A DNA stretch of 64,000 bases, taken from Bacillota bacterium (lineage in GTDB: Bacteria > Bacillota > Clostridia > Lachnospirales > Lachnospiraceae). Each line of letters opens with the position of its first letter. Position 1 is the first letter of the stretch. The translations under genes were made by a program, and so were the position numbers. The DNA lies in assembly GCA_023441965.1 (NCBI GenBank), contig JAEZNB010000005.1, positions 58,789 to 122,788 of the forward strand, given 5' to 3'. The notes below the pieces were generated by a model. That model was not told the origin of the DNA. It searched no databases and was given only the letters and a program-made list of their open reading frames with translations. Below, piece after piece: positions 8,185 through 14,572 of the stretch.

Positions 8185-8322
8185 TGGCCTACCACTCCGG
8201 AAGGGGAAGAGAGACAGGCCAGAGAGGTGCTGGAGATGTATGATACCCTATTTTCCCATCCCCTGGTCGAAGGAATCACTACCTGGAGCATTGTGGACGG
8301 GAAATGGCTAAAGGCACCGGCG
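8185..8322 (+). pseudogene. Fragment of a GH10 xylanase gene (copy of 9394-9531)
   Basis: These 138 bases align without gaps to 9394-9531 inside the intact GH10 gene and differ at three positions. All three differences are synonymous third-codon changes (TTT/TTC, ATT/ATC, CTA/CTG). The fragment codes for the stretch from WPTTPEGEE to DGKWLKAPA with no start codon or catalytic residue. Similarity stops abruptly at both ends; the right end runs into GCGAAAACTTTCGC, a short inverted repeat. Confidence 0.9.
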
Positions 8323-8414
8323 AAAACTTTCGCAAAGTCCCTGCCCTAAGATGTTATATATTATTCAATCTTTGTATAATATCATGCGAAAGAGGGGCAA
8401 AAAGAGGCGTGCCG

Positions 8415-8443
8415 TTGACACAAAAATCATCAAAGAATAAACT
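8415..8443 (+). promoter_or_regulatory. Promoter of the GH10 xylanase gene
   Basis: TTGACA at 8415-8420, a 17-base spacer and TAAACT at 8438-8443, 68 bases upstream of the GTG start. The rest of 8092-8511 holds the ribosome site of the divergent CcdA-TlpA gene, the GH10 fragment and an AT-rich imperfect inverted repeat around 8353-8386. Confidence 0.75.
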
Positions 8444-8511
8444 TAGGATGTACCGACCATGAGAAACAGAGGACAGGGATCGATCGAATCATCAGGCAAT
8501 GGAGGAAATGA

Positions 8512-9747
8512 GTGCACATGAATAGTAAGCAGAAGTATCAACACCGTATGGGGTCCGGGAAGTTTAAATTCGAGAGAAAGGACGGGACTCCCCTTAGCAA
8601 TCGGGAAATCATCATTTATCAGAAAAGCCATAAATTCCTTTTCGGCTGTGGTGCTTATGACACCGTTCCTTTGGTGAACGGAGAGCTTCAGGGAGCGGAA
8701 AAGGAAGCGATGGAGCTTAGGTTTGACAAATGGTTGGCCCTATTCAATGCAGGTACGCTGCCCTTCTACTGGGGACGCTTCGAGGTAGAGCAGGGGAAGC
8801 CTATGACGCTTCCTACCAAGAGGGCTGCCGAGTGGCTGCAGGCGAAGGGAGTCACTGTGAAGGGGCATCCGCTCTGCTGGCATACTTCTTGTGCGCCCTG
8901 GTTGTTAAGCATGAGCAATGAGGAGATATTGAAGACTCAGCTTGACCGAATCAATCGGGATGTCACTGATTTTCGCGGTGTCATCGACATGTGGGATGTC
9001 ATAAATGAAGTGGTCATCATGCCGATTTTTGATAAGTATGATAACGGTATCACCCGTATCTGTAAGGACAAGGGAAGAATCGGACTGGTCCGTGAGGTGT
9101 TCCGGGCAGCAAAGGAAGCAAATCCCCAGGCCATCCTGCTCTTGAATGACTTCAATACCTCCATCTCCTATGAGATATTGATTGAGGGCTGTCTGGAGGC
9201 CGGAATACCGATTGATGTGATCGGCATCCAATCCCATCAGCATCAGGGCTATTGGGGCATCGAAAAGACAGAACAGGTATTGGAGCGCTTCTCCCGTTTT
9301 GGGCTTCCGATTCATTTCACGGAGAACACGCTGATTTCGGGAGATCTGATGCCTGCGGAAATCGAGGACCTGAACGACTGGCAGGTTGAGGAATGGCCTA
9401 CCACTCCGGAAGGGGAAGAGAGACAGGCCAGAGAGGTGCTGGAGATGTATGATACCCTATTCTCCCATCCCCTGGTCGAAGGAATCACTACCTGGAGCAT
9501 CGTGGACGGGAAATGGCTGAAGGCACCGGCGGGGCTGCTTCGAGCAGACAATTCCGGTAAGCCTGCTTATGATGCCCTACTTCAGAAGGTAAAGGGAGAC
9601 TGGTGGACCAAGACGAGGGTCCATACGGATGACTTGGGCTATGCCGAATTCACCGGCTTCCTGGGGAGCTACGAGGCGCTATGTGATAGGGATCAGGCAG
9701 AATTCGTTCTGGATCAGAAGATGGGAGAGAGCATTATCAGACTGTAA
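8512..9747 (+). CDS. Intracellular GH10 endo-1,4-beta-xylanase
   Basis: A 411-residue GH10 glycosidase that cleaves internal beta-1,4-xylosidic bonds with retention. The acid/base Glu is in WDVINEV (about Glu166) and the nucleophile Glu in IHFTENTL (about Glu271). Other family landmarks include GVTVKGHPLCWH and LLLNDFN. There is no signal peptide, carbohydrate-binding module or cell-wall anchor, so the enzyme should act in the cytoplasm on imported xylo-oligosaccharides or aldouronates. The GTG at 8512 sits 6 bases after GGAGG; an ATG two codons later is also possible. The N-terminal 60 residues (KFKFERKDGTPLSNREIIIYQKSHKF region) form a short strand-rich extension before the barrel. Its own promoter and terminator make it a single-gene unit at the edge of the xylan locus. 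Confidence 0.93.
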   Translation: MHMNSKQKYQHRMGSGKFKFERKDGTPLSNREIIIYQKSHKFLFGCGAYDTVPLVNGELQGAEKEAMELRFDKWLALFNAGTLPFYWGRFEVEQGKPMTLPTKRAAEWLQAKGVTVKGHPLCWHTSCAPWLLSMSNEEILKTQLDRINRDVTDFRGVIDMWDVINEVVIMPIFDKYDNGITRICKDKGRIGLVREVFRAAKEANPQAILLLNDFNTSISYEILIEGCLEAGIPIDVIGIQSHQHQGYWGIEKTEQVLERFSRFGLPIHFTENTLISGDLMPAEIEDLNDWQVEEWPTTPEGEERQAREVLEMYDTLFSHPLVEGITTWSIVDGKWLKAPAGLLRADNSGKPAYDALLQKVKGDWWTKTRVHTDDLGYAEFTGFLGSYEALCDRDQAEFVLDQKMGESIIRL

Positions 9748-9756
9748 ATCTGCTTC

Positions 9757-9776
9757 ACCGGAAGGCTCCGGTTTTC
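9757..9776 (+). terminator. Terminator of the GH10 gene
   Basis: ACCGGA-AGGC-TCCGGT hairpin (9757-9772) followed by TTTCT, 10 bases after the GH10 stop codon. Confidence 0.6.
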
Positions 9777-9809
9777 TGCTTGGCACAGGGTCTACAATTT
9801 CATCCATGA

Positions 9810-9838
9810 TTGACAAAGGCTCCGAAATCTGATAAGAT
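9810..9838 (+). promoter_or_regulatory. Promoter of the MarR-family gene
   Basis: TTGACA at 9810-9815, a 17-base spacer and TAAGAT at 9833-9838. The expected transcription start falls at the first base of the tandem repeat 9845-9874. Confidence 0.8.
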
Positions 9839-9844
9839 AATTAT

Positions 9845-9874
9845 AATATTTTAATTAAAAATATTTTAATTAAA
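9845..9874 (+). promoter_or_regulatory. Tandem 15-bp operator-like repeat upstream of marR-type gene
   Basis: The 15-base sequence AATATTTTAATTAAA occurs twice back to back (9845-9859 and 9860-9874). Each copy contains the palindrome TTTAATTAAA. The pair lies between the -10 box and the ribosome site (GAGG at 9875), where a bound MarR dimer would block its own transcription. Autoregulation is inferred. Confidence 0.65.
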
Positions 9875-9884
9875 GAGGTGGGCA

Positions 9885-10310
9885 ATGCTGGAAAAAGAAT
9901 TTGAAAAACTATACTATAAGTTCCGCTCCTATTACTGCAGGAATCTTTTCTCCAGGGCCAAGGCAGGAGAAGAGAGCTTAAGTGCTACTGAATCCTATTG
10001 TCTGGAAGTGATTTTCCTGCTTGACCATCCTACGGTACATGAGTTTGCAGACTATGTCAATATTTCATTGCCCAATGCTACCTACCGTATCTCCAAGCTG
10101 ATGGGGAAGGGCTATATCCGCAAGCTTCCCTCCAGGATAGACCGCAGGGAGTACCATCTGGAGGTCACGGATAAATTTCTTGACAGCTATGGCGTAAATA
10201 CGGCCTTTAACAATCAGCTGATGCAAGAGATCAGGAATAAATTCAGCAGTGAGGAAGTGGAGCTGCTGGAGAGAATGATTAAGAAGATCGTTGATGAATT
10301 TATGGAGTAA
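9885..10310 (+). CDS. MarR-family transcriptional regulator
   Basis: A 141-residue winged-helix regulator. The MarR core is visible: the helix-turn-helix with TVHEFADYVNISLPNATYRISKLMGKGYIRK (about residues 48-80), followed by the wing with the DRREYHLEVTDKF stretch that replaces the usual DRR..L.LT motif. N- and C-terminal helices would form the dimer interface. GAGG lies 6 bases before the ATG. It has its own promoter, tandem operator-like repeats and a strong terminator, so it is monocistronic. Members of this family usually sense small phenolic or lipophilic compounds; the ligand here is unknown, and a link to the neighbouring xylanase is only positional. Confidence 0.88.
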   Translation: MLEKEFEKLYYKFRSYYCRNLFSRAKAGEESLSATESYCLEVIFLLDHPTVHEFADYVNISLPNATYRISKLMGKGYIRKLPSRIDRREYHLEVTDKFLDSYGVNTAFNNQLMQEIRNKFSSEEVELLERMIKKIVDEFME

Positions 10311-10359
10311 GAAGAGAAAGAACGGGAAGTTGCGTTATTTAATCATATTGAGTGGATTT

Positions 10360-10394
10360 CTTCCATGAGCCGAAACGCTTATGGAAGTTTTTTT
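10360..10394 (+). terminator. Terminator of the MarR-family gene
   Basis: CTTCCATGAGC pairs with GCTTATGGAAG (11 pairs, one G-U) around a 6-base loop, followed by seven T. Confidence 0.85.
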
Positions 10395-10454
10395 CTGCTC
10401 TTCCAGATGTTACATATATATAAACTAAATGTTACATAAATATTAAATTTATCA

Positions 10455-10483
10455 TTGACACCTTAATAAAGCCGTAATACAAT
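10455..10483 (+). promoter_or_regulatory. Promoter of the peptidoglycan-binding protein gene
   Basis: TTGACA at 10455-10460, a 17-base spacer and TACAAT at 10478-10483, 59 bases before the ATG. Confidence 0.8.
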
Positions 10484-10542
10484 AAAGGCATGGCAGGCTA
10501 TGGCACCAGAATATGACATGATAGATGACAGGAGATTACGAC

Positions 10543-11373
10543 ATGAAAAAGAAGAACTTAATCCGTATGGCAACGATCTGTATGGCAGCAGCACTGACCT
10601 TCAGTCCCATGAGTGCAGCCGCAGCTTTGAGAAAGGGGTCCAGCGGCTCCGATGTGAAGGTAGTACAGGAAACCCTGAAGGAATTAGGTTATTTTACATA
10701 TCCTAAGCTGACCGGTTACTATGGAAGCATAACCGTCAATGCAGTGAAGAAGTTCCAGAAGGACAATGGACTTGATCCGGACGGAGTCGTCGGTAAGCAG
10801 ACCAAAAGCGTCTTGTACGGTATCACAGATCAGACAGTACAAGCTTCAACCTTAAGACTTGCTTCCGTAGCGCAGTCTGATACGGATCCCGATAAAAAAG
10901 GTGATCTGGATTGGTTTAAAAAAGTGCAGTACATCTTTAAACGGGGAGATGTGGCAGAAATTATAGATGTGGATACGGGAAGAAGCTTTTATCTGAAAAG
11001 AACCTATGGTACAAACCATGCAGATGTTGAGCCTCTCACCAGAAAGGATGCCAATATCATAAAAGACATCTGGGGTGGCTGGACCTGGACAAGAAGAGCG
11101 GTTGTCGTGAAGATTGACGGTTATATTCTGGCAGGCTCCTTATCTGCGATGCCCCATGCAGGTAGAGATTCCAAGCCCTCCGCAGCCTATGTGAGCGGAA
11201 GAAGCGGAGGCTATGGCTGGGGACAGAACCTGGATGCGGTTAAGGGTAACGGAGTGGACGGCGTATTGGACCTGCATTTTAAGAACAGCAGAAATCACAA
11301 TACCAATGCCGTGAAGAAAGCCCATCAGGACATGGTGAAGAAAGCGGCCGCATACATAAAAAACAATTACTGA
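10543..11373 (+). CDS. Secreted peptidoglycan-binding protein with unrecognised C-terminal domain
   Basis: A 276-residue exported protein. Residues 1-28 are a Sec signal peptide ending near SAAAA. Residues about 30-95 form a PG_binding_1 domain (LRKGSSGSDVKVVQETLKELGYF ... TVNAVKKFQKDNGLDPDGVVGKQT). The rest, from about 115, is a compact domain I do not recognise; it has several His/Asp positions (NHADVEPL, MPHAGRD, LDLHF, SRNHNT) that could bind metal, as in LAS-type peptidases, but the match is not good enough to call an activity. The ATG at 10543 is preceded by GGAG at 10531. It may remodel or bind cell wall; no catalytic claim is made. It stands between the MarR gene and the GH43 gene. 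Confidence 0.82.
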   Translation: MKKKNLIRMATICMAAALTFSPMSAAAALRKGSSGSDVKVVQETLKELGYFTYPKLTGYYGSITVNAVKKFQKDNGLDPDGVVGKQTKSVLYGITDQTVQASTLRLASVAQSDTDPDKKGDLDWFKKVQYIFKRGDVAEIIDVDTGRSFYLKRTYGTNHADVEPLTRKDANIIKDIWGGWTWTRRAVVVKIDGYILAGSLSAMPHAGRDSKPSAAYVSGRSGGYGWGQNLDAVKGNGVDGVLDLHFKNSRNHNTNAVKKAHQDMVKKAAAYIKNNY

Positions 11374-11457
11374 TCGGACTGGAGTTTTCCTTATAATTGT
11401 GGTAAGATTACCGAGATAAATGCTTTATCATTATTTCAGTAACAGGGAGGCACAATA

Positions 11458-13026
11458 ATGGGAGAAAGAGTCTCTAATCCGATATTACCGGGTTTTTATC
11501 CGGATCCATCCGTTTGCAGAGTGGGAGAGGACTATTATCTGGTAACCTCAACCTTTGCATATTTCCCCGGTGTTCCGATTTTTCACAGCAGAGATCTGGT
11601 GCATTGGAATCAGATCGGGAATGTCCTTGACAGGGAGGAGCAGCTAAATCTGGAGGACGCAAGACACTCCGGAGGTATCTTTGCTCCGACGATCCGGTAT
11701 CATGAGGGAACCTTTTATCTGATTACCACCAATGTTACCCACGGAGGGAACTTTATCGTAACGGCCGAGAAACCGGAGGGTCCCTGGTCCAAGCCTTATT
11801 ATATCCGGGGTGCGGAAGGAATTGATCCGTCCCTCTTCTTTGATGATGACGGGAAATGCTATTATATCGGAACCAAAGAACGGCGGGAAGGCGGCAAATA
11901 TTACGGCGATAATGAAATATGGGTCCAGGAGCTGGACTTAAAGACCATGAAGCTGGTGGGCGAATCCTATGCTTTATGGCATGGAGCCTTAAAAGAGGTG
12001 GTCTGGCCGGAGGGTCCCCATCTGTATAAGAAGGATGGCAGATACTATCTGCTGATTGCCGAAGCGGGAACGGGTCATGAGCATGCGGTCACCGTTGCAT
12101 CAGGCAGCAGCTTAAAGGAACCCTTCAAGGGCTATACCGCTAATCCGATCCTGACGCACAGGCACTTAGGCTATGACTATCCGATTGTCAATGTGGGTCA
12201 TGGGGATCTGGTTGAGACACAGAAGGGCGAATGGTATATGGTCGTGCTTGCCTCACGGCCTTACGGTGGATACTACCGTAACCTGGGAAGGGAGACCTTC
12301 CTGATACCCGTAACCTGGGAAAGAGGCTGGCCGGTCATGAACAAAGGAATAGGTTTATTGGAGTCCACGGTGAAGGTCCCGGACCTACCGCCCTATGAGG
12401 GGAAGCCGCTGCCGGAGAAGGAGGACTTTGACCTGGAGCAGCTGCCCTATCATTTCCTCTGGCTGCGGAATCCGAAGCAGGAGAACTATAGTCTGACACA
12501 GCGGAAGGGATACTTAAGGCTGAAGCTTGCCCCTGAGAAGCTGACTGAGCTGAAGAGCCCCAGCTATGTGGGAATCAGACAGACGGGGATGAGCTTTACC
12601 CTGGAAGCTGAGATGGAGTTTGTTCCCGGCAATAAAGACGAAGAAGCAGGTCTGGTTCTGCTGCAGAGTCATGAATATCATTACCGTTTTGTCAGCACCT
12701 TAAGAGATGGCATCAGGGTCCTGCAGCTGATTCGGTGCAGGAAGGGCGAAGAAGAGGTTTTGGCCTGGGTATCGATCGAGGATCAGAGCAGGAGCAATCC
12801 GGCAATCAGATTGCGTATCATCGCTGAGAAGCAGGATCTAAGGTTCACCTACAGTTATGATGGGAAGAGCTATCAGATCCTTAAGGCTGGGGTCGATGCC
12901 AGAATCCTTAGCACCGACGTGGCAGGAGGCTTTGTAGGAAACACCATGGGCCTGTACTGCTCCTCCAACGGAAGAGAAAGTACAAACCACGCTGACTTCG
13001 ACTGGATTTATTATAAGAATATGTAG
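11458..13026 (+). CDS. GH43 beta-xylosidase / alpha-L-arabinofuranosidase
   Basis: A 522-residue GH43 enzyme without signal peptide, acting in the cytoplasm on xylo-oligosaccharides. The five-bladed propeller carries the inverting catalytic triad: Asp16 in FYPDPS, Asp123 in GIDPSLFF and Glu185 in VWPEGPHLY. Residues from about 325 form the C-terminal beta-sandwich (FLWLRNPKQENYSL ...) typical of two-domain GH43 beta-xylosidases. Whether xylose or arabinose is the leaving sugar cannot be decided from motifs alone. GGGAGG lies upstream of the ATG. A large hairpin terminator follows immediately, and the AraC regulator is convergent. Confidence 0.92.
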   Translation: MGERVSNPILPGFYPDPSVCRVGEDYYLVTSTFAYFPGVPIFHSRDLVHWNQIGNVLDREEQLNLEDARHSGGIFAPTIRYHEGTFYLITTNVTHGGNFIVTAEKPEGPWSKPYYIRGAEGIDPSLFFDDDGKCYYIGTKERREGGKYYGDNEIWVQELDLKTMKLVGESYALWHGALKEVVWPEGPHLYKKDGRYYLLIAEAGTGHEHAVTVASGSSLKEPFKGYTANPILTHRHLGYDYPIVNVGHGDLVETQKGEWYMVVLASRPYGGYYRNLGRETFLIPVTWERGWPVMNKGIGLLESTVKVPDLPPYEGKPLPEKEDFDLEQLPYHFLWLRNPKQENYSLTQRKGYLRLKLAPEKLTELKSPSYVGIRQTGMSFTLEAEMEFVPGNKDEEAGLVLLQSHEYHYRFVSTLRDGIRVLQLIRCRKGEEEVLAWVSIEDQSRSNPAIRLRIIAEKQDLRFTYSYDGKSYQILKAGVDARILSTDVAGGFVGNTMGLYCSSNGRESTNHADFDWIYYKNM

Positions 13027-13032
13027 AAAGAG

Positions 13033-13094
13033 GCCGGAGCAAGAGGCCGGTTCCATACCCCGGGGTAGGAACCGTTCTCTTGCTCCGGCTTTTT
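13033..13094. terminator. Bidirectional terminator between GH43 and araC-type genes
   Basis: GCCGGAGCAAGAG (13033-13045) pairs with CTCTTGCTCCGGC (13077-13089), with a second inner stem (GGTTCC/GGAACC around CCCCGGGG) and a T-tract after it. Confidence 0.88.
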
Positions 13095-13134
13095 ATATAG
13101 CTATAAACTGCTTTGCTGAGCAACTGCTTCTTCC

Positions 13135-14007
13135 TTAAGGCCGGTTTCGGCGGCGGTAGAGGTTCTTGAACTCCGTCGGCGTGCACTCCTTAAAGCTTTT
13201 GAAGACCCGGTTAAAGGTCGAGATACTGGAGAAGCCGGACCTTAGGGCAATTTCCGTGATGGACAGGCTGGGATTCAGCAGGTATTTTTCTGCCTCCTTC
13301 ACGCGGCGCTGGTTCAGGTAATCATAGAAGGACATATCCGTAAAATGCTTAAAGAGCCTGGAAAAATGAAATTTACTGAAGCCGGCCACATCTGCAATGG
13401 TCTCCAGTGAGATATCCTCCATGAAGTTGTTGTTTATGTATTCAAATATCAGATTGAATTTCTCGATATATTCCTTCTGTTTGTTCACCTTAACATCGGG
13501 GAACAGGCTCTCGGTACTCATGTACTTCCTTCCCAACAATACAAACATCTGAATAATCAGAGCATAGATGGCGGCCTCCCGTAAGGTATTCTTACTGGTA
13601 TACTCGGAGGTAATCTCATCAAACAGACCCTGAAGCTGAGGCAGAATATCAGGGGCAGTCGCTTCATTAATCAGCCGGGGCTGGTTCAGGACTGAGGCAA
13701 TATTCGAAAACCCCTTCAGATTACTGATGATGGAGAAATCGAAGAGGAGAATTCTTCTGACACCATCCTCCGGTGCAATCAGCTCGTGCAGCTCTCCGGG
13801 CGGAATAACCAGTATTTCGCCCTCCATCAGCCGATAGGTAGTTTTGCCGATGGTAACCGTATAGAAATTCGTGACGGGCATAATCAGCTCAATTGCGGTA
13901 TGCCAATGGGTCGAATAGTTATCAGTCTCGTGATTGATGTGCAACAGAATGGGGGCATTGTTCTCATAATCAACCTTCTCGTATATTCCTTCCATTGTCC
14001 TGATCAT
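13135..14007 (-). CDS. AraC-family transcriptional regulator
   Basis: A 290-residue regulator with an N-terminal cupin-type sensor domain (NHETDNYSTHWHTAIELIMPVTN ... EGEILVIPPGELHEL) and a C-terminal double helix-turn-helix (ISLETIADVAGFSKFHFSRLFKHFTDMSFYDYLNQRRVKEAEKYLL ... ITEIALRSGFSSISTFNRVFKSFKECTPTEF). The cupin domain of such proteins usually binds a sugar. The ATG at 14007 has AGGCAGGG upstream; a second ATG lies four codons in. It is divergent from the transporter operon starting at 14573, and the shared 565-base gap makes it the obvious candidate regulator of that operon and of the xylan genes (inference). Confidence 0.92.
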   Translation of the reverse strand: MIRTMEGIYEKVDYENNAPILLHINHETDNYSTHWHTAIELIMPVTNFYTVTIGKTTYRLMEGEILVIPPGELHELIAPEDGVRRILLFDFSIISNLKGFSNIASVLNQPRLINEATAPDILPQLQGLFDEITSEYTSKNTLREAAIYALIIQMFVLLGRKYMSTESLFPDVKVNKQKEYIEKFNLIFEYINNNFMEDISLETIADVAGFSKFHFSRLFKHFTDMSFYDYLNQRRVKEAEKYLLNPSLSITEIALRSGFSSISTFNRVFKSFKECTPTEFKNLYRRRNRP

Positions 14008-14572
14008 AATGATACCCTGCCTTTCGTTTTATAAAGGGAATTAAGCCAAAGCCGGCCGATTGCATATAGTTATAAAATGTTTGCTGATTCTACTGTATAT
14101 ATTTGGTTTACATTAGAAATGTTTTCAACTATAATAAAACATATGAGGTTGGAAAACTTATCTATTATATACAAAATTACATACAGAATAAGATTTATCA
14201 TATTTTGCGTTTCGGCAAATACGAAATTAGTAAATATTGCTAATTAATAATCATGGTAAAAGTACAAAATATTTTGCGAAACTTATGAAAAACATACAGA
14301 TTTTACGCGGGTTCAAGCAGTTTTATTATCGCAATTTTCACTAAAAGTATTTTAATACATTCAGATGTCTTTGTAAATATAATATCTATATATAGTAGCA
14401 AATAATACTAAAAAACCCTATTTTAACCTCATAATCGCAACAGATGATATGAATAGCGCAAGTTATGATAAGTCAAAATGCCGAAAATGAGATAAACTAG
14501 TAATATGGCATGAATTTCCGAAACTAATAAACAAAATATATGCAATATGTACAAAGAAGGAAGGAACCTGTT
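14008..14572. other. AT-rich regulatory gap between araC-type gene and transporter operon
   Basis: No credible gene is seen in these 565 bases. They are much more AT-rich than the flanking genes and contain a palindrome AATTAG-N9-CTAATT at 14225-14245, and the ribosome site AAGGAAGG before 14573. I could not pick a convincing -35/-10 pair for the transporter operon. Confidence 0.6.

Noticed and set aside
8185..8322. Independent small xylanase-like gene
   Set aside because: The fragment has no start codon, ribosome site or catalytic residue and matches an internal part of the intact GH10 gene.
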